Assembly (NCBI RefSeq): GCF_020179605.1
Contig: NZ_JAINZO010000002.1
Span: 310,001-374,000 of the forward strand
Origin: Geomonas agri
Lineage (GTDB): Bacteria; Desulfobacterota; Desulfuromonadia; Geobacterales; Geobacteraceae
Reading direction: 5' to 3'
Length of the DNA: 64,000 nucleotides
Numbering within the stretch: the stretch's first letter is position 1; each line of letters begins with the position of its first letter. Both the position numbers and the translations under genes were made by a program. This document shows, piece after piece, positions 17,106 through 25,759 of the stretch. The notes under the pieces are model-generated. The model saw only the letters and a program-made list of their open reading frames with translations. It searched no databases and was not told the DNA's origin.

Positions 17106-18003
17106 GGTTCCTCCACATCGTGCTAGATGCCACCGAAGCTGCCGGGATGGCCCCTGCGCCGGCCGGCTGCTCCGCATTGATTTTCTGTGCCAAAATTTTG
17201 AATCCCGTTGACGCCTTGGCTTCCGGGAAGAGGCGGCATAAAGCCCCGCGACGCCTTACACTTTCCACCAACAGCTCGTCATGCAGGATCGTTCCTGCGT
17301 GGTCAAACTGTACTTGCAAAAACCGGCCCGTAATCGCGGCCAACTTCGAAAAGAGTGTGTCACCCTCCTGGTTGTCGCGGCACATGTTGATCAGGAGGCG
17401 GAAGCGGAAGGAGCTGTCGCGGCCGGAAAGCATCTTGATCAGGGCGTAGGCGTCGGTGATGGAGGTCGGCTCGGGGGTCACCACCAGCATGATCTCGCGG
17501 GCGAGTGCCGCGAAGCCGGTCAGGTTGGCCGCCATGCCGGAGCCCGTGTCGATCAGGAAGTAGTCGAAATCGTTTTGCAGCCGGAGCATGGCCTGCAACA
17601 GGGCGCTGCGCTCCCAGGGGGAGAGGGCGCTGTATTGCTGCATCTCCATCCCCGCCGGCAGGACGCTCACCCCGCCTCCCAGCTCCACCACCGTCTCCTT
17701 CAGGTCGATGTCGCCGGAGAGAACCTGCCCCATGCGGAACGGTGCGTCCTTGCCCAGGCGCAGGCAGATATCGCCGATGCCGGGGTTGCAGTCAATTATA
17801 AGGACCCGCTCACCCCTGGCGGCGAGCGTGGTGGCCAGGTTCACCACCACCGAGGTCTTGCCGACCCCGCCCTTGCCGCTGGTGACCGAGATCACCCTTA
17901 GCCCCTCGCGCACCTGGAGCTGGTCCGGTACTTCGGTCTTGGCACGCCCCGCCAGTCTCCTGAGGGATTCGGCCTGGTCTGTTGCTAGGCAAGACATTGT
18001 CAT
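17089..18003 (-). CDS. flhG: MinD/ParA-type ATPase FlhG (FleN), flagellar number regulator
   Basis: The 304-residue protein has the deviant Walker A SGKGGVGKT (about 42-50), I-D-C-N-P-G at the second Walker motif and D-Y-F-L-I-D-T-G-S-G. It begins with the N-terminal ~30-residue extension (D-Q-A-E-S-L-R-R-L) that in this family activates FlhF. The C-terminus is amphipathic as expected for membrane targeting. FlhG limits flagellar number by stimulating FlhF GTPase and, in some species, inhibiting master regulators. The gene overlaps fliA and touches flhF. Confidence 0.94.
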   Translation of the reverse strand: MTMSCLATDQAESLRRLAGRAKTEVPDQLQVREGLRVISVTSGKGGVGKTSVVVNLATTLAARGERVLIIDCNPGIGDICLRLGKDAPFRMGQVLSGDIDLKETVVELGGGVSVLPAGMEMQQYSALSPWERSALLQAMLRLQNDFDYFLIDTGSGMAANLTGFAALAREIMLVVTPEPTSITDAYALIKMLSGRDSSFRFRLLINMCRDNQEGDTLFSKLAAITGRFLQVQFDHAGTILHDELLVESVRRRGALCRLFPEAKASTGFKILAQKINAEQPAGAGAIPAASVASSTMWRNHELSS

Positions 18004-19448
18004 CAGTTAGACTCCTGCACTACCATGGCGGCGAGCTTCTTGGAGGTCGCCACCTCGATGTCCTCGGGCACCTTCTGCCCGGTGCTGAAATAAGAGAGAG
18101 GGATCTTGTGTTTGAAACAGGTGTCGACGATGCAGCCAAAGGTCCGGCTTTCGTCGAGCTTGGTGAAAAGGAGCTTGGTCAACGGCAGGGTGCCGAAGGT
18201 GGCGATGATCTCGTCGATCTCGCGGCTCCTAGTGGTCGCCGACAGGCAGAGGTAGACGTCGATGCCGCTCTGGGTCTCGAGGTACCCCTTCAGCTCGTCG
18301 AGGCGGTCGGCGTCTTTCGGGCTCCTGCCGGCGGTGTCGATCAGGATCAGGTCCTTGTCGGAGTGACGGGCGAGCGCGTTGGAGAGTTCCTGCGAGTTAC
18401 CGGCCACCTCCAGGGGGAGGTCCATGATCTTGGCGTAGGTTTTCAGCTGCTCGACCGCGCCGACCCTGAAATTGTCCATGGTGACCATGGCGACGGAGAC
18501 GCGACGGTTGAGCGCGTACATGGCGGCGATCTTGGCTATCGTGGTAGTCTTGCCGACGCCGGTCGGCCCAACCACGGCCACGATGCGCGGGCCATTCTTC
18601 TTGATGCGCAGCGAGCCGGAGCACTTCACCATGCCGGCCAGGTTCTCGGCCATCAGCGAGCGGAGCTCGTCCAGCGGCAGCCCCTCCTCGGCGGCGGCAC
18701 GGACCGACTCGGTGAGCGCCTGGACCGCCTGCGGGCCGACGTCCTCACCCCGCAGCTCCTCGGCGAGTTGCTCCAGCAGCCGCTCCTCATCGGTAGTGCG
18801 GACGGTTTCCTTGACCAGCTTGAGCGCCGGGGCCGCTGTTGCTGCCTGCTCGACCGGGAAGGCAAACGCCGGCGCTTCGGGCTGCACCGCGGCCTTGACC
18901 GCGGTCTGCTCCAGCGCCTGCCCGGCCAACTGGAAGGTCACCGGCTTGGCGCCCTTCTCCGGGCTCTTCTCGGGGCTCTTATCCTTGCTGCCGGAGACCG
19001 CGTTGTAGAGAAGCTGCTTGATCTCTTCGAGCTCCTCCTTGCCAAAGGTCCTGGCGACGGCCGGGGTTTCCGGCTGGGGCTCCTGGGGCTGGGGTACGGC
19101 CTGCTGGGCGGCCTGCTGCGCTTCCTTCTTAGTGAGCGCCTCGATGCGCTGCTTCAGTTCGCGCACCTCGCGCGCCAGGGGGCCCAGCATGGAGTTCTGG
19201 AACTCCTCGCGGGTGGAGAGCTCGCGCTCCGGGGCCGGCGGCGGCTCCTCCCGGTACGGATTCGGGCGCTGTTGCGGCCTGGGTTCCAGGGCCGCGGTCA
19301 CCTCGTAGTAGGGCTTGGAGAAGAAGCCGAGGATCCCCTTCTTGCGCTCCTTCTTGGAGGAGAGGATCATCGCGTCCAGACCCATCTCTGCCTTGACCAT
19401 CCTGAGAGCTTCCGACATCTCGCCTGCTTGGAATGTTTTAACTAGCAT
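18003..19448 (-). CDS. flhF: SRP-type GTPase FlhF, flagellar placement factor
   Basis: The 481-residue protein has a basic N-terminus (M-L-V-K-T-F-Q-A-G-E-M-S-E-A-L), a Pro/Glu/Lys-rich linker (about 60-200) and an NG domain. G1 is G-P-T-G-V-G-K-T-T-T near 297-306 and D-T-A-G-R lies near 365-370, with further G-motifs (T-K-L-D-E) after that. FlhF marks the pole where flagella are assembled. Its last base overlaps flhG and its start overlaps the flhA 3' end by 11 bases, showing tight coupling. Confidence 0.95.
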   Translation of the reverse strand: MLVKTFQAGEMSEALRMVKAEMGLDAMILSSKKERKKGILGFFSKPYYEVTAALEPRPQQRPNPYREEPPPAPERELSTREEFQNSMLGPLAREVRELKQRIEALTKKEAQQAAQQAVPQPQEPQPETPAVARTFGKEELEEIKQLLYNAVSGSKDKSPEKSPEKGAKPVTFQLAGQALEQTAVKAAVQPEAPAFAFPVEQAATAAPALKLVKETVRTTDEERLLEQLAEELRGEDVGPQAVQALTESVRAAAEEGLPLDELRSLMAENLAGMVKCSGSLRIKKNGPRIVAVVGPTGVGKTTTIAKIAAMYALNRRVSVAMVTMDNFRVGAVEQLKTYAKIMDLPLEVAGNSQELSNALARHSDKDLILIDTAGRSPKDADRLDELKGYLETQSGIDVYLCLSATTRSREIDEIIATFGTLPLTKLLFTKLDESRTFGCIVDTCFKHKIPLSYFSTGQKVPEDIEVATSKKLAAMVVQESN

Positions 19449-21519
19449 TGATCACCACCACGCCTAAGGATTGGATTTTTATGTTGGGCGGGATCTCGTT
19501 GTGCGAGATGACCGCCAGGTTGGGCATGAACCGTTCCGTGAGTTTCTTCACGTGACGACGGATGGAGGGGGAAGCCATCAAGACCGGCAGTGCGCCGATG
19601 GCGTCGAACTGCTCGGCATTCCTGCGGATGGCGGCCAGGACGCGCTGTGCGACGTGCGGGTCGATGGCCAGGTAGCTTCCCTGCTCCGAGAGCTGGACCG
19701 AATCAATGATGGTCTCCTCGATGTCGTGGTCCAGGGTGAGCACGCAGAGGGTGTCGTCCTCGCGCTTGTACTGCTCCACGATGTAGCGCCCCAGGCTCTG
19801 CCGCACGAACTCGGTGAGCATCTCCGGGTCCTTGGTCACCCCGCCGTAGTCGGCCAGGGTCTCCAGGATGGAGCGCAGGTCGCGGATGGAAACGTTTTCC
19901 TTCAAGAGGTTCTTCACCACGCGCAGCACGGTGCCCAGGGAGAGGAGCGACGGGACCAGCTCCTCGACCACCTTGGGCAGGGTGGCGGCGATGCTGTCCA
20001 AAAGCTGCTGCAGTTCCTGGCGCCCCACCAGCTCGTGGGCGTGCTTCTTGATGGTCTCGCTGATGTGGGTGGCGAGGATCGTGGTGTTGTCGACCACGGT
20101 GTAGCCGGAGACCTGCGCCTTCTCCCGCTCTTTCCCCTTGATCCAGACCGCGGGGAGACCGAACACCGGCTCCGTGGTCTTGATCCCCTCCAGCGCCCCG
20201 ACTGCGCCGCCGGAGTCCATGGCCAGGTACTGGCCGGAGAGCTCGCCGCCCCCAACCTTGGCGCCGTTGATCAGGATGTTGTACTCGTAAGGTTTCAGCT
20301 GCAGGTTGTCGTGGATGTGAATCGGGGGAACGATGAAGCCCATGCGGTCCGCCACCTGCTTCCTGATGGAGCGGATGCGGTCCAAAAGCTCCCCTTGCTG
20401 GCTCGCGTCCACCATGGGGACCAGGCCGTAGCCCACTTCCAGCTCCAGCATGTCCAGCGGGCGGATGCTGCTGATCTGGTCGCTCTCCTCGGCACCTGCG
20501 GCCGTGGTCTCCACCACGTCCTCCACCTCGGCCTTCTTCTCCACCGCCATCTTGCTCACCATGTACGAGACGCCGGAGAGCAGGAAGAAGGCGAAATGCG
20601 GCAGCCCCGGGATCAGGGCGAACAGGAACAGAACCCCGGAAGCGACCTGGAAGGCCTTGGGGTAGTTCAAGAGTTGCCCGGCGATCTCATGGCCGAAGTT
20701 GTTCTCGTCGGCGGAGCGGGTCACGATGACGCCGGCCGCAGTGGAGATGATCAGGGCCGGGATCTGGGCCACCAGCCCCTCGCCGATGGTGAGCAGGGTG
20801 TAGTTCTGCAGCGCCTGGTCCAGCGGCATCCCCTTCTGCCAGACGCCGATCACGAAGCCGCCGATGATGTTCACCAGCACGATCATGATGCCGGCGACCG
20901 CGTCCCCGCGCACGAACTTGGAGGCACCGTCCATGGAACCGTAGAAGTCCGCCTCGCGGGCGATCTTCTTGCGACGCAGCTTGGCTTCCTTGTCGGTCAG
21001 GATGCCGTTGGAGAGGTCGGCGTCAATGGCCATCTGCTTGCCCGGCATGGCATCCAGGGTGAAGCGGGCGGCCACCTCGGCCACGCGTCCGGCACCCTTG
21101 GTGATGACGACGAAGTTGATGATGACCAGGATCAGGAAGATGACGGCCCCCACTACGTAGTTGCCGCCGACGACGAACTGTCCGAACGCCTTGATGACGC
21201 CGCCAGCCGCCTCGACCCCCTCGCTGCCGTGCATCAGGATCAGTCGGGTAGAAGCGATGTTGAGGGCCAGTCGGAATAGCGTGGTGACCAGGAGGATGGA
21301 AGGAAACACCGAGAAGTCGAGCGGCTGCACCGTGTAGAGGCAGACCAGCAGGATGACCAGCGCCACGGTGATGTTGGTAGCCAGAAAGATGTCGAGCATG
21401 AACGCAGGCAGGGGGACCACCATCAAGGCCAGCACCCCGATCAGGGCGATCGCCATGTAGATGTCCGAATTGCTTTTGGGTCCCGGGAGCGCCAGGGCGT
21501 CCGTCGAGGGGTTTGCCAT
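19438..21519 (-). CDS. flhA: Flagellar type III export gate protein FlhA
   Basis: The 693 residues match the family. The N-terminal half has eight predicted membrane helices and the FHIPEP block (F-T-L-D-A-M-P-G-K-Q-M-A-I-D-A-D, about 150-165). The C-terminal cytoplasmic half holds the substrate/chaperone docking platform, with I-R-P-L-D-M-L-E-L-E-V-G-Y and the end I-P-P-N-I-K-I-Q-S-L-G-V-V. It is the first gene of the operon behind a consensus sigma-54 promoter. FlhA forms the nonameric ring that converts proton flow into export. Confidence 0.97.
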   Translation of the reverse strand: MANPSTDALALPGPKSNSDIYMAIALIGVLALMVVPLPAFMLDIFLATNITVALVILLVCLYTVQPLDFSVFPSILLVTTLFRLALNIASTRLILMHGSEGVEAAGGVIKAFGQFVVGGNYVVGAVIFLILVIINFVVITKGAGRVAEVAARFTLDAMPGKQMAIDADLSNGILTDKEAKLRRKKIAREADFYGSMDGASKFVRGDAVAGIMIVLVNIIGGFVIGVWQKGMPLDQALQNYTLLTIGEGLVAQIPALIISTAAGVIVTRSADENNFGHEIAGQLLNYPKAFQVASGVLFLFALIPGLPHFAFFLLSGVSYMVSKMAVEKKAEVEDVVETTAAGAEESDQISSIRPLDMLELEVGYGLVPMVDASQQGELLDRIRSIRKQVADRMGFIVPPIHIHDNLQLKPYEYNILINGAKVGGGELSGQYLAMDSGGAVGALEGIKTTEPVFGLPAVWIKGKEREKAQVSGYTVVDNTTILATHISETIKKHAHELVGRQELQQLLDSIAATLPKVVEELVPSLLSLGTVLRVVKNLLKENVSIRDLRSILETLADYGGVTKDPEMLTEFVRQSLGRYIVEQYKREDDTLCVLTLDHDIEETIIDSVQLSEQGSYLAIDPHVAQRVLAAIRRNAEQFDAIGALPVLMASPSIRRHVKKLTERFMPNLAVISHNEIPPNIKIQSLGVVVINAS

Positions 21520-21570
21520 GCGTCAGTTTCCTTTGCTTTGCCTGGGGGTTTTCTCTGCAGAGGGACCTTG

Positions 21571-21586
21571 TGCAACCGGTGTGCCA
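21571..21586 (-). promoter_or_regulatory. Sigma-54 promoter of the flhA operon
   Basis: The minus strand reads TGGCAC-N5-TTGCA, a perfect -24/-12 match with correct spacing. It lies 52 bases upstream of the flhA start and is expected to drive flhA-flhF-flhG-fliA-flgF-flgG-flgA-flgH with an unlinked enhancer-binding activator. Confidence 0.9.
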
Positions 21587-21762
21587 TTTTCCGGAATGCG
21601 GCCCGGCGGCCTGGTCGCTGACAAAAACCGGAATGAATACAAGGGGGAGCGGGCGGCAAGTAAGGGACGCCGCAGTGGATAGGGCGGGGTGCCCGACGTC
21701 ATTTTTGAAGTGCGGTGCTAGTCATTTTTTTGACCGCAGCAAGTTAGAGCGTTCTTTTTTTC

Positions 21763-21791
21763 TTGTCAAAACGACGGAGAGCCGCTATGTT
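21763..21791 (+). promoter_or_regulatory. Sigma-70-type promoter before the Omp85-like gene
   Basis: TTGTCA, 17 bases, then TATGTT matches 5/6 and 4/6 consensus bases. The start would fall ~55 bases before the ATG at 21852. The 332-base gap 21520-21851 also holds the flhA promoter, so the two units are divergent. Confidence 0.5.
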
Positions 21792-21851
21792 TTCCCCGCC
21801 CAAAGGAGGCTTTCCGCAGCTCTCCCAGGAGTTCCCCTGAAACGGACCACC

Positions 21852-23084
21852 ATGCACGCATTAACGCTTCTATCGCTGATCCTTTTGTCGCTTCTGGCAG
21901 GCTGCACCAGCTATATCCCGTCCACCGTACTTCCGGCTCCCTCACCGGCACAACCGTACGTGAAGCTGGTCACCATCCCGCTTCCCGTGATCGCTTCCAG
22001 CCCCAACGAAGGGGTGACCTGGGGCGCCCTCACCGCGTTCCTTCTGCACAACGACAAGGACGAGGTCTCCGCGCTGTTCGCCCCGCAGGTGAACCAGAAC
22101 GAGAACTTCGGCACCACGGGAACCCTCTACGGCGCCATGTACCCCTCCCCCTTGCGCAGCATAGAATTCAACATCTCCAAATCGACCCAGGTAAACTCCG
22201 ACTACGAGATCAGGGTCAGGGACCAGAGCCTGATGGACCGGCAGCTGGAGCTGAACGCCTTCCTCTACAACTTCACCGACGGATCCGCCCGCTTCTTCGG
22301 CTTCGGCTCCGGCAGCAGCGTCGACAACGAAACCAACTTCGCCGACCGCGAACTCGGCTACACGGTATCGGCTGGTTACCCGCTGGCCACCAACACCATG
22401 CTCTACCTGGGCGACCGCCTGAGAAAGGTGGAAATCGACGAGGGGGCGGTCAAAATGCTCCCCAATACTCAGCAGTATTTCGCCCAGGCCGACGTCCCCG
22501 GCCTCGATGGCTTCAGCACCCATGCCCAATCCGTTTCCCTGGTCTACAGCACCCTCGATGCCCAGGCCATGGCCAGTTCCGGCATCCGCGCACGGGCCAC
22601 CATCGAGGGGAGCCTGGCCGCCCTGGGTAGCAGCGCGCGCTTCGGGCGCTACGAGGCCGAGGTCAAAGGGTTCTTCCCGATCCCCGACAGCCGCTTTATC
22701 AGCGCCGGCAGGGTGGCCGTGGGACAGACCCGCGGCAGCTCCCTCCCCTTCCTGGAGCGAAGCATCCTCGGCGGCGAGAACACGCTCAGGGGGTACGGCA
22801 GGAACCGCTTCATCGACAACAGCTACGTGCTCTTAAACCTGGAGGAGCGGATCAGGCTATTCCGGTGGGAGGTGTTCGACGTCAAGGCGGACTGGGAACT
22901 GGCGCCGTTCGTCGACATCGGCGGAGTAGGCGATACGGTTGGAGACCTGCGGGGGCGGGACATCGAGGTGAATCCGGGCATTGGCTTCCGCGCCGTGGTG
23001 CGCCCCAACATCCTCGGCCGCATCGACGTCGGCTTCAGTAAGGACGGCCCCGCCGTCTTCGTGGGGCTTGGGTACCCCTTCTAA
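21852..23084 (+). CDS. Outer membrane Omp85/BamA-type beta-barrel protein with lipoprotein signal
   Basis: The predicted protein has 410 residues. The N-terminus MHALTLLSLILLSLLAGCTS carries a lipobox (L-L-A-G-C). From ~75 on there are alternating-hydrophobic beta strands typical of the bacterial surface antigen (D15) fold: L-G-G-E-N-T-L-R-G-Y-G-R-N-R-F, the conserved lid-lock R-G-Y element, V-D-I-G-G-V-G-D and the terminal Phe (G-L-G-Y-P-F). No POTRA domains fit between signal and barrel, unlike BamA (about 800 residues). The start is at ATG 21852, as the open frame upstream has no signal peptide. Role unknown; possibly a passenger or stress barrel. Confidence 0.8.
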   Translation: MHALTLLSLILLSLLAGCTSYIPSTVLPAPSPAQPYVKLVTIPLPVIASSPNEGVTWGALTAFLLHNDKDEVSALFAPQVNQNENFGTTGTLYGAMYPSPLRSIEFNISKSTQVNSDYEIRVRDQSLMDRQLELNAFLYNFTDGSARFFGFGSGSSVDNETNFADRELGYTVSAGYPLATNTMLYLGDRLRKVEIDEGAVKMLPNTQQYFAQADVPGLDGFSTHAQSVSLVYSTLDAQAMASSGIRARATIEGSLAALGSSARFGRYEAEVKGFFPIPDSRFISAGRVAVGQTRGSSLPFLERSILGGENTLRGYGRNRFIDNSYVLLNLEERIRLFRWEVFDVKADWELAPFVDIGGVGDTVGDLRGRDIEVNPGIGFRAVVRPNILGRIDVGFSKDGPAVFVGLGYPF

Positions 23085-23112
23085 TCCTCTGTAAAAAGTT
23101 GTCACTCTTCCT

Positions 23113-23216
23113 AGCTGCCACATTCCCCTCTCCCCTGGGAGAGGGTCAGGGTGAGGGTAGTGGCAGCTCCGAAATTCCTCCCTCACCCGCCCTTCGGGCA
23201 CCCTCTCCCGGAGGGA
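23113..23216. repeat. Compound palindromic intergenic repeat (family A)
   Basis: Perfect 9-bp arms AGCTGCCAC (23113-23121) and GTGGCAGCT (23160-23168) enclose CCCCTCTCCCCTGGGAGAGGG and GGTGAGGG. A second set CCCTCACCC...CCCTCTCCCGGAGGG follows. Related C/G-rich palindromes occur at 31494-31577, 46561-46596 and 53652-53685. Confidence 0.8.
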
Positions 23217-23233
23217 TAGGGCATAGAAAATCA

Positions 23234-23266
23234 AAGGGGACTGGCACCTGCGGAGCCAGTCCCCTT
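23234..23266. terminator. 12-bp hairpin (family B repeat) ending the FRG gene, bidirectional
   Basis: AAGGGGACTGGC (23234-23245) pairs perfectly with GCCAGTCCCCTT (23255-23266) around a 9-base loop. It directly abuts the FRG gene stop codon on the minus strand and is ~150 bases past the outer membrane gene on the plus strand. The T-run is short. A second copy lies at 26445-26482. Confidence 0.6.
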
Positions 23267-24064
23267 CTACGTATGCCGATGCGCCAACGACTGCTGTGGA
23301 TCGATTTTGTCGGAAACCTTTTCCTGGATGTAGCGCGCCAGCCCGTCAAGATCGGCGAAAACGAAAGCGTGGTTAATCCCCAAGAGCTTCAGTTCCTGGG
23401 CCAGAAAACCCCGGTTCTCGAAGGGAATACGGTACTTGCGAATGTGCTCGCGTGGAGTGAGTTGTTGCTCCAGCGGCCGCCACGGGTTCCTCAACAGTGA
23501 GAATACGCCGCTTTGCGCCTTGATGCGGGAGGCGATCACCGGCGCCATGAAGAAACAGGTGTCGGCTTCGAAGGGATTGGCCCTCTCGTCGATGTCTGAG
23601 AGCCCGTACATGGTGTGGGCAATGTAGAGCGCGGCGCCGCCACAGTAGTCAGGGTTGTTGAGCCGGTCCCGGCGCAGGGCCAGGTCGCCGTACGGTTCGG
23701 CGACGGCGAAGTACAGGGCGATCAAGGGATTCACCGACCAGTCCAGCAGCCTGGTCGGCAGGCCATGGTGCTGCGCCAGGGCCAGCCACTCCCATTCCGT
23801 CGCCGGTTGCACCTCGACCAGGTGGCGCCCCGATTTCTTGAACTCCTGCAGCGCCTGATACTCGCCGTAGATGTCAGCCGGCATCACCTCGCCCGGGGGA
23901 AGCTTCCCCGCCGCGCCCGGGTCGGGAGTGAGCCGCCCGATCTTCGGGATCAGCGTGTAGAAGTCTCTGCTCTCACCCCGGAAGAAGTTCCACGACCCTG
24001 GGGCGGTCTTGATGATCAGCCTGCGGAAGTCGTCAAAAGATGTGATCTCGCCCGAGATATCCAT
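23267..24064 (-). CDS. FRG domain protein
   Basis: The 265 residues start at ATG 24062-24064 with a strong AGGAGGG. The FRG signature F-R-G-E is at 28-31, followed by the family block A-Q-H-H-G-L-P-T-R-L-L-D-W (about 101-113) and N-P-L-I-A-L-Y-F-A. The FRG domain is widespread and often solitary; its biochemical activity is not established, though members occur in phage defence and toxin contexts. It lies 96 bases after a MocR-type regulator on the same strand and may be read from it. No signal peptide or membrane segment. Confidence 0.85.
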   Translation of the reverse strand: MDISGEITSFDDFRRLIIKTAPGSWNFFRGESRDFYTLIPKIGRLTPDPGAAGKLPPGEVMPADIYGEYQALQEFKKSGRHLVEVQPATEWEWLALAQHHGLPTRLLDWSVNPLIALYFAVAEPYGDLALRRDRLNNPDYCGGAALYIAHTMYGLSDIDERANPFEADTCFFMAPVIASRIKAQSGVFSLLRNPWRPLEQQLTPREHIRKYRIPFENRGFLAQELKLLGINHAFVFADLDGLARYIQEKVSDKIDPQQSLAHRHT

Positions 24065-24159
24065 GGTCCCTCCTGCCGGTGCCGCAACGTCGACCACCGC
24101 AGCACCACAAGAGTTAACCATAAATAATCTTTCCGGCAGCTACCAACCTACCGACGCGG

Positions 24160-25599
24160 CTAGCCGAACCACGCCTGCCTCAATAGCTTGATCCCCTCGG
24201 CGATCTCTTCCGCGGAGAGGCCGCCAAAACCGATCATGATCAGGTTCTCCGGGGCGGACTCCGGGTTCTGCCAGAACTGCCGGGTCGGCGTCACCTTGAC
24301 CTGGTACGCCGCCGCCCGCGCCACCATCGTTTCCTGGGTCTCACCCGTGAAATGCTCCAAAAGCACGTGCAGACCGGCGTGGGACCCATAAATGCGCACC
24401 CGCTCACCCATCTCCCTCTGGATCGACTGCACCAGGACCTCGTGCTTCTTCTTGTTCACCAGGCAGACCTTGCGCAGGTGCCGGTCCCAGTGTCCTCCCG
24501 ACAACAGGCTCGCCGCCACGTACTGCTGCAGCCTCGGCACGGTGCACTTGTAGCGCTCGAAGACGGTATGGTAGCGGGACAGGAGCCACTGCGGCAGCAC
24601 CATGTACCCCATGCGCAGCCCGGGCGCGAAAGCCTTGGAGAAGGTCCCCAGGTAGATGACGCGCTCCTGGCAGTCAATCGACTGCAGGGCGGGGATGGGC
24701 CGGGTGCGGTAGCGAAACTCGCTGTCGTAGTCGTCCTCGATGATGACACCCCCGCTTTGCTCCGCCCACTGCAAGAGCCTCATGCGGTGCTGGATAGGCA
24801 TCACCACCCCGGTCGGAAGCTGGTGCGAAGGGGTCACGTAGGCCAACCGCGCCCCGCTTTTCTTCAGCTCCGCCGGGTCGATGCCCCATTCCCCCACCGG
24901 GATCGGGAGCACCTTGTAGCCGTGGTTGCCGAAGATGACCCTGGTGAAGTCGTACCCCGGCTCCTCCATCCCCAGGATGCGCTCCTCCAGCGGAAACAGC
25001 AGGCAGATCATCATCGCCAGGTCCTGGAGACCCGCCCCCACCACGATCTGCTCAGACGAGCATTTGACACCCCGCGACTGGCGCAGGTACTTCGCCAACT
25101 CCCGCCGCAACTGCAGCTCACCCTGCTTGTCCCCGTAGTAGGCGATGGAATCGACCTTGAGCGATGTGAGCACCTCGTTGTTCAGGCGCCGCCACAGTGC
25201 ATGGGGGAAGGAATGGGGATCGAAGTCGCCGTAGGAGAAGTTGTATTTTACCGGCTTCGCCTGCTCGGGCGGCGGCTCGTCCATATCTGCCGTCCCGGTT
25301 GCCGGAAGAAGCTGCACATCTTCCCCGTCCCCAGTTATGCAGGGAAAATGCAGCAACTCTTCCCTAAGGTCCTGTACCACGTACCCCGATCCATGCCGCC
25401 CCTCCACGTACCCCTCGATGCAGAGTTGGTCGTAGGCCGCCTCAACCGTGTTGCGTGCGATGGATAAATTTTTTGCCAGGTCCCGGGTCGATGTCAGTCG
25501 GCTCCCCTTCTCGTATTCGCCGGTGATGATGTTCTGTTTCAGCTGCTCATAAAGCTGCTGATACAAAGGCTTTTTTGATTCAGGATTCAGGTAGATCAT
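24160..25599 (-). CDS. MocR-type GntR regulator with aminotransferase-like (PLP) domain
   Basis: The 479-residue protein has an N-terminal winged HTH of the GntR type (P-L-Y-Q-Q-L-Y-E-Q-L-K, L-T-S-T-R-D-L-A-K-N-L-S-I-A-R-N-T-V, ending G-S-G-Y-V-V). A class I aminotransferase fold of about 350 residues follows, with the PLP lysine in T-F-S-K-A-F-A-P-G-L-R (near 320). MocR proteins sense PLP or amino compounds and control amine, vitamin B6 or GABA genes; the ligand here is unknown. It diverges from the secreted-protein gene at 25760 across a 160-base gap with two dyads, suggesting control of that gene and itself. Confidence 0.9.
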   Translation of the reverse strand: MIYLNPESKKPLYQQLYEQLKQNIITGEYEKGSRLTSTRDLAKNLSIARNTVEAAYDQLCIEGYVEGRHGSGYVVQDLREELLHFPCITGDGEDVQLLPATGTADMDEPPPEQAKPVKYNFSYGDFDPHSFPHALWRRLNNEVLTSLKVDSIAYYGDKQGELQLRRELAKYLRQSRGVKCSSEQIVVGAGLQDLAMMICLLFPLEERILGMEEPGYDFTRVIFGNHGYKVLPIPVGEWGIDPAELKKSGARLAYVTPSHQLPTGVVMPIQHRMRLLQWAEQSGGVIIEDDYDSEFRYRTRPIPALQSIDCQERVIYLGTFSKAFAPGLRMGYMVLPQWLLSRYHTVFERYKCTVPRLQQYVAASLLSGGHWDRHLRKVCLVNKKKHEVLVQSIQREMGERVRIYGSHAGLHVLLEHFTGETQETMVARAAAYQVKVTPTRQFWQNPESAPENLIMIGFGGLSAEEIAEGIKLLRQAWFG

Positions 25600-25650
25600 G
25601 GCTTAACTCTCTCGGCACGCTGCAGACGATAAAAAAGCTGTAAACGAAGT

Positions 25651-25733
25651 GTATCCATAAAATTTATGAAATGTGGCCCTTCACATGGATACTGTTTGAG
25701 TCCTATCCTTACACCAGAATCAAAGCGGTGTAA
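25651..25733. promoter_or_regulatory. Two inverted repeats in the MocR / secreted-protein divergent region
   Basis: GTATCCAT (25651-25658) and ATGGATAC (25685-25692) form a perfect 8-bp dyad with a 26-base spacer. TTACACC (25709-25715) and GGTGTAA (25727-25733) form a perfect 7-bp dyad with 11 bases between. Either is a plausible operator for the MocR regulator. The second ends just 26 bases before the ATG of the plus-strand gene. Confidence 0.5.
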
Positions 25734-25759
25734 ATACTCACCCAGCCCAGGAGGACATT

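Noticed and set aside
17982..19445. 487-codon plus-strand frame antisense to flhF
   Set aside because: Shadow of flhF; no motif or signal.
19471..21279. 602-codon plus-strand open frame antisense to flhA
   Set aside because: Composition is that of a G/C-rich shadow; no ribosome site or family motif, and flhA on the other strand is complete.
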